Source: Accumulibacter sp.
Lineage (GTDB): Bacteria > Pseudomonadota > Gammaproteobacteria > Burkholderiales > Rhodocyclaceae
Assembly: GCF_023806635.1 (NCBI RefSeq)
Contig: NZ_JAMTDQ010000046.1
Span: 56,757 to 120,756, forward strand
Length of the DNA stretch: 64,000 nucleotides
Reading direction: 5' to 3'
The notes beneath the pieces are model-generated. The model was not told the DNA's origin, made no database searches, and saw nothing but the letters and a program-made list of their open reading frames with translations. Positions 28,527 through 39,521 of this stretch are shown piece after piece. The stretch's first letter is position 1. Each line of letters opens with the position of its first letter. Position numbers and translations under genes: made by a program.

Positions 28527-29507
28527 TCAGGCGACCCCGGCGGAGTGCGCCTGCTGGTCCGCCCAGTAACTCGAGCGCACCATCGGTCCACAGGCGGCGC
28601 CGCTGAACCCCATGGCCAGTGCCGCCTCCTCGTAGCTCCTGAAAACGTCCGGGGGAACGTAGCGCTGCACAGGCAGGTGGTGCAGCGATGGCGCCAGATA
28701 CTGACCGATGGTCAGCATCTCGACATCATGGGCGCGCAGGTCGCGCAGGACCTCGATGATCTCGTCGTCGGTCTCGCCGAGGCCGACCATCAGGCCCGAC
28801 TTGGTCGGCACCTGCGGATGGCGCGCCTTGAACGCCTTGAGGAAGGCCAGCGAGTGCGCATAATCGGCGCCGGGCCTGGCTTGCCGATAGAGCCGCGGGA
28901 CAGTCTCCAGGTTGTGGTTGAGGACGTCGGGCAGCGACTCGCCGAGAATTGCCAGCGCGATCTCCATGCGACCGCGGAAATCGGGCACCAGGGTTTCGAT
29001 GACGGTTGCCGGCGAGCGCCGACGGACGGCGGCGATGACCTCGACGAAATGCCGTGCGCCGCCGTCGCGCAGGTCATCACGGTCGACGCTGGTGATCACG
29101 ACGTAGCGCAACTGCAGCCGCGCGACGCTGTCGGCGAGACTGTCCGGTTCGCCGGCATCGGGCGGCAATGGCTTGCCATGACCGACGTCACAGAAGGGAC
29201 AACGGCGGGTGCAGATGTCGCCGAGGATCATGAAGGTCGCCGTACCACGACCGAAACATTCGCCGATGTTCGGGCAGGCTGCTTCCTCGCACACGGTATG
29301 CAGCTTCTGCTCGCGCAGCATCCGCTTGATCTCGCCGAAGCGACCGCTGTCGTTGCCGGCCTTGACCCGGATCCAGGCGGGCTTGCGCTGTGGCGCCTGG
29401 GAAACGATCTTGATCGGGATGCGGGCGGTCTTCAGTTCGCCCTTTTCCTTGACGCCGGCGACCGCCGTCGATCCGTTGCCGGCCTGTCCGGCGTTGCCTG
29501 TGCTCAT
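28527..29507 (-). CDS. lipA: Lipoyl synthase
   Basis: A radical SAM enzyme inserting two sulfurs into octanoyl-protein to make lipoate. The auxiliary cluster cysteines appear as [12 protein letters not shown] and the radical SAM cluster as CTRRCPFC. The length (326 residues) is normal. The ATG at 29507 overlaps the lipB stop (4 bp), and ybeD-lipB-lipA is the standard proteobacterial order. A Ser-x-x-Ser-type C-terminal region ([12 protein letters not shown]) carries the auxiliary-cluster serine ligand. Confidence 0.97.
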   Translation of the reverse strand: MSTGNAGQAGNGSTAVAGVKEKGELKTARIPIKIVSQAPQRKPAWIRVKAGNDSGRFGEIKRMLREQKLHTVCEEAACPNIGECFGRGTATFMILGDICTRRCPFCDVGHGKPLPPDAGEPDSLADSVARLQLRYVVITSVDRDDLRDGGARHFVEVIAAVRRRSPATVIETLVPDFRGRMEIALAILGESLPDVLNHNLETVPRLYRQARPGADYAHSLAFLKAFKARHPQVPTKSGLMVGLGETDDEIIEVLRDLRAHDVEMLTIGQYLAPSLHHLPVQRYVPPDVFRSYEEAALAMGFSGAACGPMVRSSYWADQQAHSAGVA

Positions 29508-30160
29508 TGCTTGCCCTCCAGTTGTCTCGCGAGGTGGCCCGCCAGAGCCGTCGCCGCCTGCGCAGGGGTCAGCGCGATGCCGAGATCGCTGGTCTGCGTC
29601 ACCGGCAAGCCCGGGAAGCCGCAGGGGTTGATCGCCGCAAAGGGCGACAGATCCATGTCGACGTTGAGACTGACGCCGTGGTAGCAGCAGTTCCGTCGCA
29701 CGCGCAGACCGAGCGCGGCGACCTTGGCCGCGCCGACGTAGACTCCGGGGGCGCCGGCATGACGTCTGGCGGCGACGCCATTCTCCGCCAGCAGTTCGAT
29801 CACCGCCTGCTCGATCATGACCACCAGCGCACGCACCTTCAGCCGGCGTCTTGCAAGGTCGAGCAGGAGGTAGATCACGACTTGGCCGGGACCATGATAG
29901 GTGATCTGCCCGCCGCGATCGGTTCGCAGCAGCGGGATCCCGGGGTCGAACAGGAGGTGCTCGGGCCGGCCGGCCTGGCCCAGAGTGAAAACCGGAGGGT
30001 GTTCGCAGGACCAGAGCTCGTCGCCGGTCGCCTCGTCGCGCGCGGCCGTGAACGCCACCATCTCCTGCCATGTCCGCGGGTAACTGCGGCACCCGAGGTG
30101 ACGCAGCAGCAGCGGCATCTGACCGACCGCTGAAAGCTGCCGCGCTTCGCCGTCGCTCAC
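29504..30160 (-). CDS. lipB: Octanoyl-ACP:protein transferase LipB
   Basis: LipB moves octanoate from acyl carrier protein to lipoyl domains. Family motifs: [40 protein letters not shown] and the active-site cysteine in [10 protein letters not shown] choose the GTG at 30160 (218 residues), which overlaps the ybeD stop as GTGA; an internal ATG at 30118 is an alternative, and upstream in-frame sequence is non-family. It is translationally coupled to ybeD and lipA. Confidence 0.93.
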   Translation of the reverse strand: MSDGEARQLSAVGQMPLLLRHLGCRSYPRTWQEMVAFTAARDEATGDELWSCEHPPVFTLGQAGRPEHLLFDPGIPLLRTDRGGQITYHGPGQVVIYLLLDLARRRLKVRALVVMIEQAVIELLAENGVAARRHAGAPGVYVGAAKVAALGLRVRRNCCYHGVSLNVDMDLSPFAAINPCGFPGLPVTQTSDLGIALTPAQAATALAGHLARQLEGKQ

Positions 30161-30432
30161 AACACCAGCTTTACCAGCGGATGCGCACCCAGTTCGCGAT
30201 ACAGCAAGTCCAGCTGTTCGCGGCTGATGGCGTTGATCGTGCACGTCAGGCCCAGGTACGTGCCGGCGTTCGAGGCGCGCATCTCCATTGTCGCCGCGTC
30301 GAAATCCGGTGCATGCCGCAGCACCATGTCCAACACCGCCTGGGCGAATCCGTCCTCGGACCGGCCCATGATCTTGATCGGAAAGGCACAGGGAAACTCG
30401 AGCAGGCTCTGGCGTTCCTCAGGCATCGGCAC
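30157..30432 (-). CDS. ybeD: YbeD-like DUF493 family protein
   Basis: A 91-residue ACT-like domain protein that usually precedes lipB. It opens [23 protein letters not shown] and ends [15 protein letters not shown], the conserved DUF493 pattern. It may be an allosteric regulator of the lipoylation genes, but its role is unproven. It lies 42 bp after dacC and overlaps lipB. Confidence 0.92.
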   Translation of the reverse strand: MPMPEERQSLLEFPCAFPIKIMGRSEDGFAQAVLDMVLRHAPDFDAATMEMRASNAGTYLGLTCTINAISREQLDLLYRELGAHPLVKLVL

Positions 30433-30474
30433 CTGCCTCGCGGCGACGGCGCGTGCCCTGACGACCGATGCCCA

Positions 30475-31608
30475 TCAGTTCAACCACAGGCGGATCGTAT
30501 CGACCATTCGCCCGATGATACCCGCCGCCGGGACGGCTTCGAGCGCCAGCACCGGGTACTCGCCAAAGGGTTTGTCGTCGAGGCTCAGCTTTAGGGTGCC
30601 AAGTGCCTGCCCGGCGGCAATCGGTGCGATCAGGGTCTGCGGCGAGACGAGTTCACTGCGAATCCGCGGCCCGAAGCCCTTCGGGACGGTCAGCACGAGA
30701 TCGCTGGTGAATCCGACCTTGACCGTGCTCTGCTGGCCCTTCCAGACCTTCAAGGTGGCGACGGCCTCGTTCCTGGCATAAAGCTGCACCGCGTCGTAGA
30801 ACTGGAAGCCGTAGTTGAGCAGCTTCAGCGACTCCTGGGTGCGCGTGCTGTCGGATGCGGCACCCAGAACGACCGACAACAGTCGCCGGGGGCCCCGTTT
30901 GGCCGACGACACGAGGCAATAGCCAGCGGCCTCGGTATGGCCGGTCTTCAGGCCGTCGACGCTCGGATCGATATGCAGCAGCCGGTTGCGATTCGGTTGC
31001 GTGATGTTGTTGTAGCGAAACTCCCTGAGCGAGTAGTACCTGGCGTAATCCTCGGGAAAGTCGCGAATCAGTGCGGCAGCCAGGAGCGCCAGGTCGCCCG
31101 CCGTGGTGAAGTGTTGTGGGTCGGGCAGGCCGCTGGCGTTGCGAAAGTTCGAATTCTTCATGCCAAGCCGTTGCGCCTCGCGATTCATCATCTGCGCGAA
31201 GTTCTCCTCGTCACCGGCAATCGCCTCGGCGAGTGCGACACAGGCGTCATTGCCCGACTGAACGATCATCCCCTTGAGCAGGTCGTCCACCTTCACCTGC
31301 GTCCCGACCTGGATGAACATCTTCGAACCACCGGTCTTCCAGGCCTTCTGCGATACCGGGACGGTCTGCTCCAGTTTCAGCGTACCCTGTCTGATCGCGG
31401 CGAAAGTCAGGTAGGCAGTCATCAGCTTGGTCAGCGAAGCCGGTTCCAGGCGCAGGTCCGGTGCCTGCGCGGTGAGCGTCTGACCGGATGCGACGTCGAC
31501 CAGCAGCCAGGACCGGGCAGCGAGCGAAGGCGGCGTCGGCAGTTGCTCGGCAACCGCCAGCAGCGGCAGACAGAGGATCAGCAGAAGCAACGAGCGAAGC
31601 TTGCACAT
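30475..31608 (-). CDS. dacC: D-alanyl-D-alanine carboxypeptidase (PBP5/6 type)
   Basis: A periplasmic low-molecular-mass penicillin-binding protein trimming peptidoglycan pentapeptides. The ATG at 31608 gives MCKLRSLLLLILCLPLLAVAE, a signal peptide; upstream codons are not part of the gene. Active-site motifs: SLTK (SxxK), SGN in VQSGNDACVA, and KTGH. The C-terminus ends with an amphipathic helix-like IIGRMVDTIRLWLN that would anchor it to the membrane. A -10 element TATAAT lies 25 bp upstream. It heads the dacC-ybeD-lipB-lipA cluster. Confidence 0.95.
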   Translation of the reverse strand: MCKLRSLLLLILCLPLLAVAEQLPTPPSLAARSWLLVDVASGQTLTAQAPDLRLEPASLTKLMTAYLTFAAIRQGTLKLEQTVPVSQKAWKTGGSKMFIQVGTQVKVDDLLKGMIVQSGNDACVALAEAIAGDEENFAQMMNREAQRLGMKNSNFRNASGLPDPQHFTTAGDLALLAAALIRDFPEDYARYYSLREFRYNNITQPNRNRLLHIDPSVDGLKTGHTEAAGYCLVSSAKRGPRRLLSVVLGAASDSTRTQESLKLLNYGFQFYDAVQLYARNEAVATLKVWKGQQSTVKVGFTSDLVLTVPKGFGPRIRSELVSPQTLIAPIAAGQALGTLKLSLDDKPFGEYPVLALEAVPAAGIIGRMVDTIRLWLN

Positions 31609-31632
31609 GGCTTGGTCCGGGAAAAAGCCGCG

Positions 31633-31638
31633 ATTATA
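31633..31638 (-). promoter_or_regulatory. -10 element of the dacC promoter
   Basis: A perfect TATAAT on the minus strand lies 25 bp before the dacC ATG, predicting a leader of about 18 nt. No good -35 is visible at 16-18 bp. Confidence 0.55.
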
Positions 31639-31744
31639 GCAACGCCGTCGCAACCGCCTGTACGCCTTTTGTAAGCGACCGCCGTCGCTCGATGCGGGCT
31701 GCCGTGACTTACTCCACAGCCCGCGTGATGGCCCGGGACGTACG

Positions 31745-32725
31745 ATGGCGGCACTTTTCCAGCCGCGCCCGGCAGGACCGACCGCCACCAGTTCGACATT
31801 GATGCAACCCCCCTTTCAACCGCTAGCGAGCCCACTTGACCTGCAAGGTGTCTTCGCTCAATTGGCAAGGCGCGGGTTTCAGGACAACCGTCTCGACGAA
31901 GTGTTGCGCCAGCTCACCGCCACCACCGCCCAGACCCTGAACATCGAACGCGTCAGCCTCTGGGGACTGTGCGAGCAGCGGCAGCAGCTGGAGTGCATCG
32001 ACCTCTACGAGCTGTCGCACGACCGCCACAGCAACGGCTTCAAGCTGCAGGCCAGACACTACCCAGAGTATTTCCGGGCACTCAGCCGTGGGGAACCGAT
32101 CGTCGCCGACGACGCACTGAAGCATCCGTCGACGCAGGAATTCCTGCGCGATCATCTGCTGATGCATGGCATCAGTGCCCTCATCAACTCGCCCATTCAC
32201 GCCGATGGCGAGTTGCAGGGCGTCCTCTCGATCGAGCGCGTCGGCGAGCATTCGGCCTGGACTTCCGTGCAGAGGTTGTTCGTGCACGCCGTCGCCAGCC
32301 TGGTCAGCCTCGCCCTGCTGCAGCACGAGCTGCTTTCACGCGAAGAGGAACTCCGTGATGCGCTCAACCTGCGAGAGGCCCTGTTCAACGGCGCCCGCGA
32401 CGCCATCCTGATTGCCGACGCGCGCACCGGCGAGATCATCGACGCCAACCCGCAGGCGGAGAAACTGTTCGGGCGGCGCTGCCAGGAACTCCTCGGTGCC
32501 CTGCACGGCGAGCTCTGGCGGCGCCACGAGGCAGTCGAGCTACGCGACCTCTGCCGCCAAATCGGCAGCAAGGGCGAGATCGAGGTGCTGCGCAGCGCGG
32601 TGGTCGCCGACGACGGCACGCTGGTACCGGTGGAGATCAGCAGCCGGCTCGTCCAGCTCGGACGGGGCCAGGAGATCGTACAGGGGATGTTCCGGCCGCT
32701 CGGTCGCGGAAGCGACGAAGGCTGA
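31745..32725 (+). CDS. GAF-PAS sensory protein without an output domain
   Basis: The 326-residue product has a GAF domain (~45-190, LNIERVSLWGL to SLALLQHELL) and a PAS domain (~215-320, LFNGARDAILIADARTGEIIDANPQAEKLFG). It ends about there, with no kinase, GGDEF or HTH output visible. The start is uncertain: ATG at 31745 or 31802; neither has a strong ribosome binding site, and the first ~19 residues are low complexity. Oriented divergently from dacC. It could be a partner for a separate signalling protein. Confidence 0.82.
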   Translation: MAALFQPRPAGPTATSSTLMQPPFQPLASPLDLQGVFAQLARRGFQDNRLDEVLRQLTATTAQTLNIERVSLWGLCEQRQQLECIDLYELSHDRHSNGFKLQARHYPEYFRALSRGEPIVADDALKHPSTQEFLRDHLLMHGISALINSPIHADGELQGVLSIERVGEHSAWTSVQRLFVHAVASLVSLALLQHELLSREEELRDALNLREALFNGARDAILIADARTGEIIDANPQAEKLFGRRCQELLGALHGELWRRHEAVELRDLCRQIGSKGEIEVLRSAVVADDGTLVPVEISSRLVQLGRGQEIVQGMFRPLGRGSDEG

Positions 32726-32728
32726 TGC

Positions 32729-33793
32729 TCAGCGAACGACGAAGGTGGGTTTGTAGCCCAGGGCGAGACGAATCCTTTCGGCGACCTTGTCAGCGTCTAC
32801 CCGACTGGGGTATGGTCCAAGATGGACGCGGTGCAGGCCACCCGCGGAGCTGACCTGAACACTCTCGGTGAGCCAGTCGAGTTCGCGCAGCAGGTGCAGG
32901 CGCAGGCTGTCGGCATTGTCGGCGCTGGCGAAGGCGCCGAGCTGGAGAAAGATGCCGCCGCCTGGGGGAGCTGCGGCCGGAGTCACCGCCACTGCCGCCG
33001 GCGCCGCCGGCCGCTGCATCTCGCGCGCCGGCGCCCGGGTGGTATCGAAGCCGAGGCGAACCGCGAGCAACTCGATCTCGTCGCGCTCGGCGGCACCACC
33101 GGTGGCAGCGGCCGGCGCTGGCGCCGCCATCACCTGCGCATAGCTCATCGTCGTCGCGCCCTCGGGCAGGATCGCCTCGACCTGCACCAGGGTGCTGCCA
33201 TCATCGACGTAGCCGAGACGGTGCGCGGCGGCGTAGGAAAGATCGATCACCCGGTCGGCGTGGAAGGGTCCGCGGTCGGTGACGCGCACGACCACCGACT
33301 TGCCGTTGCCGATCCGTGTCACCCGGACATAGGAGGGGATCGCCAGTGTCGGATGCGCCGCCGTCATCGCGAACATGTCGTACGGCTCGCCGATCGACGT
33401 TTTCAGGCCATGGAACTTCTTGCCATACCAGCTGGCAACGCCGCGCTCCTGGTGCGGTCGCAGGCTGACATGCGGCTCGTAGGCCTTGCCGAGAACCACG
33501 TACGGCCGGTTGGCGAAACGGTGCAGTGGCTCGAGGCGCGGCTCGGCATCGGGAATGTCGTCGAGATTGTCCGGAATCTCCTCACCCGGGCCGTCGTCCT
33601 TGTAGTAGGCGCCGCCACGCTTGTGGACGACGTTCGACTTGCGCAGAACCTTCGCCGGCGGCCTTGTCTGCTCCGGGGGGCGGGCGACCTGCTCGGGCGG
33701 CCGTGCCGGTTGCCCGCCGCAGGCAGCCAGCAGCAGCGCCAGCGAGCAGCCAATCACCGGCCAGCACAGCGACCTGAAGATGCCGCGCTTCAT
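32729..33793 (-). CDS. rlpA: Septal ring lytic transglycosylase RlpA (lipoprotein with SPOR domain)
   Basis: RlpA cleaves denuded glycan strands at division or the sidewall. The 354-residue protein has a lipoprotein signal with LLLAACGG (lipobox), a proline-rich linker, the DPBB domain (GVASWYGKKFHGLKTSIGE, VRVTDRGPFHADRVIDLSYAA) and a C-terminal SPOR domain (IFLQLGAFASADNADSLR...RVHLGPYPSRVDADK). The ATG overlaps the rodA stop by 4 bp. The rodA-rlpA order is standard. Confidence 0.95.
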   Translation of the reverse strand: MKRGIFRSLCWPVIGCSLALLLAACGGQPARPPEQVARPPEQTRPPAKVLRKSNVVHKRGGAYYKDDGPGEEIPDNLDDIPDAEPRLEPLHRFANRPYVVLGKAYEPHVSLRPHQERGVASWYGKKFHGLKTSIGEPYDMFAMTAAHPTLAIPSYVRVTRIGNGKSVVVRVTDRGPFHADRVIDLSYAAAHRLGYVDDGSTLVQVEAILPEGATTMSYAQVMAAPAPAAATGGAAERDEIELLAVRLGFDTTRAPAREMQRPAAPAAVAVTPAAAPPGGGIFLQLGAFASADNADSLRLHLLRELDWLTESVQVSSAGGLHRVHLGPYPSRVDADKVAERIRLALGYKPTFVVR

Positions 33794-34893
33794 GGCCGCA
33801 CCAGCATCCGGTGCGTGTGGATGCTCATCAGGATGCCGATCCCCACCGACAGGGTGACGAGCGCCGTCCCTCCGTAGCTCATGTACGGGAGCGGCACCCC
33901 GACCACCGGCAGGATGCCGCTGACCATGCCGACGTTCACGAAGACGTAGGTAAACAGGCTGAGCGTGATCGAGCCGGCGAGAACGCGCGCAAAGAGCGTC
34001 GAGGCATTGGCGGCGATCATCAGCCCGCGTCCGATCAGCAGCAGGTAGAGCAGCAACAGTACGGTGTTGCCGAGCAAACCACGCTCCTCGGCATAGACGG
34101 CGAAAATGAAATCCGTGTGGCGTTCCGGAATGAACTCGAGGTGGGTCTGTGTCCCCTCCAGCCAGCCCTTGCCGAAGCTGCCACCGGAACCGATGGCGAT
34201 GGTCGACTGGATGATGTGATAGCCGGCTCCGAGCGGGTCGCTGCTCGGATCGATCAGCGTCAGGATGCGCTTGCGCTGGTAGTCGTGCAGCATCGTCCAG
34301 GCGAACGGTGCCGCCGCCGCGCCGGCCGCCAGCAGGCCGAAGATCACCCTCCAGGGCAGACCGGCGAAGAAGATGACGTAGAAGCCGGCGGCACCGACCA
34401 GGATCGCCGTCCCCAGATCGGGCTGCTTGGCGATCAGTGCGAAGGGAAGCAGCAGCAGCAGGCAGGCGACTGCGTAGTGACGCGCCTTCAGTGCCGCCTC
34501 GTGCTTGTGGAAGTACCAGGCGAGCATCAGCGGCACGGCGATCTTCAGCACCTCCGCCGGCTGGATGCGCGTGAAACCAAGCGACAGCCAGCGCCTGGCA
34601 CCGTTCACCTTGATGCCGAAGAAGAAGACGAGGATCAGCAGGACGACGCCGGCAAGGTAGAGCGGAACACCGAAGCGCATCAGCTTCTGCGGTGGCAACT
34701 GTGCCACGGTCCACATCACGGCCACGCCAACACTCATGTTCAACGCTTGCGCGAGAAGGCGGCTGCCGCTGTCGGCCGTGGCGCTGTAGACCGTCGCCAG
34801 ACCGGTTGCCATCAGCGCCAGCGTCAGCAGCAGGAGCGGTCCGTCGACGCGCGCGACGAGGCGTACCCAGGCGCGCTGCAGCAGCTGCGACAT
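33790..34893 (-). CDS. rodA: Rod shape-determining SEDS glycosyltransferase RodA
   Basis: RodA polymerises glycan in the elongasome with PBP2. The 367-residue protein has about ten transmembrane segments and family signatures: KQPDLGTAILVGAAG, FIPERHTDFIFAVYAEERG and PLPYMSYGGTALV at the C-terminus. It starts 3 bp after the mrdA stop. The acidic residue of the periplasmic loop (PERHTD) is present. Confidence 0.96.
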   Translation of the reverse strand: MSQLLQRAWVRLVARVDGPLLLLTLALMATGLATVYSATADSGSRLLAQALNMSVGVAVMWTVAQLPPQKLMRFGVPLYLAGVVLLILVFFFGIKVNGARRWLSLGFTRIQPAEVLKIAVPLMLAWYFHKHEAALKARHYAVACLLLLLPFALIAKQPDLGTAILVGAAGFYVIFFAGLPWRVIFGLLAAGAAAAPFAWTMLHDYQRKRILTLIDPSSDPLGAGYHIIQSTIAIGSGGSFGKGWLEGTQTHLEFIPERHTDFIFAVYAEERGLLGNTVLLLLYLLLIGRGLMIAANASTLFARVLAGSITLSLFTYVFVNVGMVSGILPVVGVPLPYMSYGGTALVTLSVGIGILMSIHTHRMLVRP

Positions 34894-34896
34894 CAG

Positions 34897-36792
34897 TCAG
34901 TCTCCCTCGACATCGTCTTCCCTCGCCGCCCCCTTCGGCAGCTTGCCCAGCAGATAGTAGTCGAAAACCATGCGCGCGATCGGTGCCGCCGACTGCGCGC
35001 CAAAGCCGCCATTCTCGACCAGCACGGCGACGGCGATCTTCGGTTGCTCGGCGGGCGCGTAGGCGATGAACAGGGCATGGTCGCGCAGTTCCTTCTTCAC
35101 CCGCGAGGCCTTGTAGTCGGCGCCCTTGAGGCTGAAGACCTGCGCCGTTCCCGTCTTGCCGGCCGAGGTGTAGCCGGCGCCGGCAAAGGCACGCGCGCTG
35201 GTGCCAGCGATGTTGACCCCGACCATCGCCCGCTTGATGACCTCGACGTTCTGTCGCTTCCACGGCAGCACGCGCAGCGGCTCGGGCTCGATCATCGTCT
35301 TCTCGCCGGTGCGGCTGTCGGTGATGTACTTGACCAGATGCGGACGGTACATGATGCCATTGTTGGCGATCGTCGCGGTGGCCTGCGCCAGCTGGATCGG
35401 CGTATAGGAATTGTAACCCTGGCCGATGCCGATCGAGATCGTTTCACCGGCAAACCACTTCTGCTGCTCCGGCCGTCGGAAGCGGCGCTTCTTCCACTCG
35501 GGTGAAGGCAGGACTCCCGGCGACTCGCCCTCGATGTCGACGCCCGTCCTCTGCCCGAAACCGAGCTGGCCCATGAAACGGGCGATCGCGTCGATACCCA
35601 TGTCATTGGCAAGAAGATAGTAGTAGGTATCGCAGGAAACGACGATCGACTTGTGCATATCGACCATGCCGTGCCCGCCCTTCTTGTCGTCACGGAACTG
35701 GTGCCCGCCGAAGTTGAAGAAGCCCGGATCGGCGATCGCCTGCCCGGGCGTCCGCTTGCCGGTCTCCAGCGCCGCCAGCGCCATGAACGGCTTGAAGGTC
35801 GAACCCGGCGGATAGGCGCCATTCAGTGCGCGATTGAGCAAGGGCTTGTCGGGAGAGTTGTTGAGCTGATCCCAGTCGTCGCTGCGAATGCCGTCGATGA
35901 ACAGGTTGGGGTCGAAGGTCGGCACCGACACCAGCGCGAGGATGCCGCCGGTCGCCGGCTCGATCGCCACCAGCGCGCCACGGCGGTCGCCGAAAGCCTT
36001 CTCGGCCATTTCCTGCAACCTGATGTCCAGCGTCAAGGTCAGGTTGTTGCCTTGCACCGGAGCACTGCGCGACAGGCTGCGCACGGCGCGACCGCCAGCG
36101 TCGATCTCGACCTGTTCGTAACCGGTCTCTCCGTGCAGCTGGAACTCGTACTTCTGCTCCACCCCCGACTTGCCGATGTGGTCGGTTCCCTTGTAATTGT
36201 TCGTCTGTTCGTTATCCTCGATGACCTCCAGGTCGCGCCTGTTGATCCGGCTGATGTAGCCGATGGCATGGGCACCAACCGAACCCTCGGGATAGTGGCG
36301 GAAAAGACGCGCCTTGACCTCGACGCCGGGAAAGAGGTAGCGATTGGCGGCAAAGCGCGCCACTTCCTCCTCGCTCAGCCGCGAGCGGATCGGCAGGCTC
36401 TCGAAAGTCTTGCTCTCCTCGAGCAGTCGGCGGAAGCGCTTGCGGTCCTTCGGCAGGATTTCGATCAGCTTGCCCAGGCCGTCGATGGTGGCATCGAGAT
36501 CGTCGACCCGCGACGGCGTGATCTCCAGGGTGAAAGCCGAGTAGTTGCGCGCCAGAACGATCCCGTTGCGATCGACGATGACCCCACGGTTCGGAACGAT
36601 CGGCACCAGCGAGATGCGGTTGTCCTCGGCGCGGGTGGAGTAGTAGTCGTGCTGCACCACCTGCAGGTGGAAGAGACGTGCGGCGAGGAGGGCGAAGGCG
36701 GCGAAGACGGCAAATCCCGCGAGGCTGACGCGAAAGCGGAAGCGCTCGAGTTCGCGATCGGGAGCAACGAGCTGCGACTGACGAGCGAGCAC
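34897..36792 (-). CDS. mrdA: Penicillin-binding protein 2
   Basis: The transpeptidase of the elongasome, partner of RodA. The 631-residue protein has a short cytoplasmic tail and one transmembrane helix (VSLAGFAVFAAFALLAARLF), a non-catalytic domain, then active-site motifs: PPGSTFKPF (SxxK), VVSCDTYYY (SxD variant at the SxN position, usual for PBP2), and AGKTGTAQV. It is followed by rodA. The 81-bp gap to mreD has no terminator-like hairpin, so one transcript is plausible. Confidence 0.96.
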   Translation of the reverse strand: MLARQSQLVAPDRELERFRFRVSLAGFAVFAAFALLAARLFHLQVVQHDYYSTRAEDNRISLVPIVPNRGVIVDRNGIVLARNYSAFTLEITPSRVDDLDATIDGLGKLIEILPKDRKRFRRLLEESKTFESLPIRSRLSEEEVARFAANRYLFPGVEVKARLFRHYPEGSVGAHAIGYISRINRRDLEVIEDNEQTNNYKGTDHIGKSGVEQKYEFQLHGETGYEQVEIDAGGRAVRSLSRSAPVQGNNLTLTLDIRLQEMAEKAFGDRRGALVAIEPATGGILALVSVPTFDPNLFIDGIRSDDWDQLNNSPDKPLLNRALNGAYPPGSTFKPFMALAALETGKRTPGQAIADPGFFNFGGHQFRDDKKGGHGMVDMHKSIVVSCDTYYYLLANDMGIDAIARFMGQLGFGQRTGVDIEGESPGVLPSPEWKKRRFRRPEQQKWFAGETISIGIGQGYNSYTPIQLAQATATIANNGIMYRPHLVKYITDSRTGEKTMIEPEPLRVLPWKRQNVEVIKRAMVGVNIAGTSARAFAGAGYTSAGKTGTAQVFSLKGADYKASRVKKELRDHALFIAYAPAEQPKIAVAVLVENGGFGAQSAAPIARMVFDYYLLGKLPKGAAREDDVEGD

Positions 36793-36873
36793 GCCTGGCC
36801 CCTTCAGCGCAGCGGCAACGCCGGTACCGCGGACGTTCCCCGTGGCGACCGCAGCAGAACTTCGAGCCCTTGC

Positions 36874-37398
36874 TCAGAGCGGGCGATTGGCATCATGGTC
36901 GACCGGCTGATGTTGTGGCAACAGGAGGACAAAAGTCAGCACAGGCCAGAGCAGGGTCGCCAGCAGCGGCCCCAGGAGGTAGCCGATGCCGGGGAATTCC
37001 CCGCCAGCGACGGTACGGACGGCAACCTGCACCAACGGCACCAGCAGCAACAGTGGCAGGACATGCAGCGCCTGCTGCGCGAGCGGGAACCAGAGGATCC
37101 GTCGCGACAGTGAGCCGCCACCATAGACCGCCAGGACATAAGCCAGTGCGTGCTGTCCCAGCAGTCCGGCATCGGCCACGTCCATCGCAATGCCACAGAG
37201 AAAGGCGAGCCCCATCCCGACGCGGCGCGGCTCGCGGACGCTCCAGAAGACCAGGACGAGTGCCAGCCAGTCAGGCAGACCGGGCGAGGGAGCGGTTGGC
37301 AGCAGGTTCAACAGCAGCGCCGCGGCGAGACTGCAGGCGATGAACCACGGACGAACCGGCAGAAGGATGCGGGCGGACGAACGATAGCTGGTCTGCAT
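36874..37398 (-). CDS. mreD: Rod shape-determining membrane protein MreD
   Basis: The 174-residue protein has five hydrophobic segments and the MreD signatures LVLVFWSVREPRRVGMGLAFLCGIAMDV and GLLGQHALAYVL. ATG at 37398, 4 bp after mreC; a longer upstream frame is Arg-rich and rejected. It forms part of the elongasome scaffold in the inner membrane. Confidence 0.93.
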   Translation of the reverse strand: MQTSYRSSARILLPVRPWFIACSLAAALLLNLLPTAPSPGLPDWLALVLVFWSVREPRRVGMGLAFLCGIAMDVADAGLLGQHALAYVLAVYGGGSLSRRILWFPLAQQALHVLPLLLLVPLVQVAVRTVAGGEFPGIGYLLGPLLATLLWPVLTFVLLLPQHQPVDHDANRPL

Positions 37399-37402
37399 GC
37401 GC

Positions 37403-38326
37403 CTACTCCCTCCTGAATCGCTTCTTGCGTGCCGACGGCGACTTGAGCGCCTTCGCCTCACGGCCCGGCTGCGCAAGTTCCGCGGGCAGGGCAACCGGCG
37501 GCCGCTGCTCGAGAACCATCACCTCGCTGAAGTTCTCGACGCCCGCCAGCGGCATGCAGAAGATGCGGGCGAAGGAATACGAGGTGTCACGCTCGACATG
37601 CACCACCCGGGCAACGGGAAAGCCCGGCAGAAAGATGCCGTCGAGACCGGAAGTCACAAGTTCGTCGCCGTTCTGCACGTCGGCGTTGGCCGGCAGGAAG
37701 CGCAGCTCGAGCTGTCCGTTGCCAAGCCCGAAGACGACAGAGCGCTGACCGGTACGAACGATCTGCACCGGTACCGCCTGCTCCTTGTCGGTGATCAGTG
37801 TCACCTCGGCGACGAAGGGGAAGACCCGTGTCACCTGACCGACAACGCCGGCGTCGTCGATCACCGGCAGGCCGGCGACAACCTGATCCTGTTGTCCCCT
37901 GTCGATGACGATGCGTCGCGTGTAGGGATCCCGCGCCGTATACAGGATCTGGGCCACCTGGCCCCTGGCGTGCTGCCGCTCCTTGACGCCAAGCAGCTTG
38001 CGCAGACGTTCGTTCTCGGCCTCCAGTTGCTGCGTGCGCAGCACGGTCGTCGCCTTTTCCATGCGAGCCTGCTGCAGGCGGGCATTCTCCTCGCGCAGGT
38101 GGGTCAGGCTGACGAAGTAATCGCCGGCGCTGGCAACGGAATGCGCCGGCAGGTGCGCCAGTTGCTGCAGCGGCTGCGTGAACAGGGACAACGCCTGGCG
38201 AACGACCTCCAACGCCTGCAGGCGCGCATCGACGACCAGAAGGGCGAGCGCAAGCGCGACGTAGAACGAAAGCAGCGCCAACGGTGCCGGGCCGCGCTTG
38301 AAAAAGGGTGGCGGCTGGTTTTCCAT
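37403..38326 (-). CDS. mreC: Rod shape-determining protein MreC
   Basis: The 307-residue protein has one N-terminal transmembrane helix (LALLSFYVALALALLVVDA), a coiled coil (~70-110, LREENARLQQARMEKATTVLRTQQLEAENERLRKLL-like heptads) and the periplasmic beta-barrel domain. The C-terminus is basic. MreC activates PBP2/RodA. It lies 48 bp after mreB. Confidence 0.94.
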   Translation of the reverse strand: MENQPPPFFKRGPAPLALLSFYVALALALLVVDARLQALEVVRQALSLFTQPLQQLAHLPAHSVASAGDYFVSLTHLREENARLQQARMEKATTVLRTQQLEAENERLRKLLGVKERQHARGQVAQILYTARDPYTRRIVIDRGQQDQVVAGLPVIDDAGVVGQVTRVFPFVAEVTLITDKEQAVPVQIVRTGQRSVVFGLGNGQLELRFLPANADVQNGDELVTSGLDGIFLPGFPVARVVHVERDTSYSFARIFCMPLAGVENFSEVMVLEQRPPVALPAELAQPGREAKALKSPSARKKRFRRE

Positions 38327-38374
38327 CGCTCAGGCCTGGCAACTGGCAGCGCACGGCAGGGCCGCCGCCACGGA

Positions 38375-39469
<1,095 letters not shown>

Positions 39470-39521
39470 TTATGATACCTTATATGGCTCGCCCTTTTGC
39501 CACCTTAGTGATTTCGTAACC

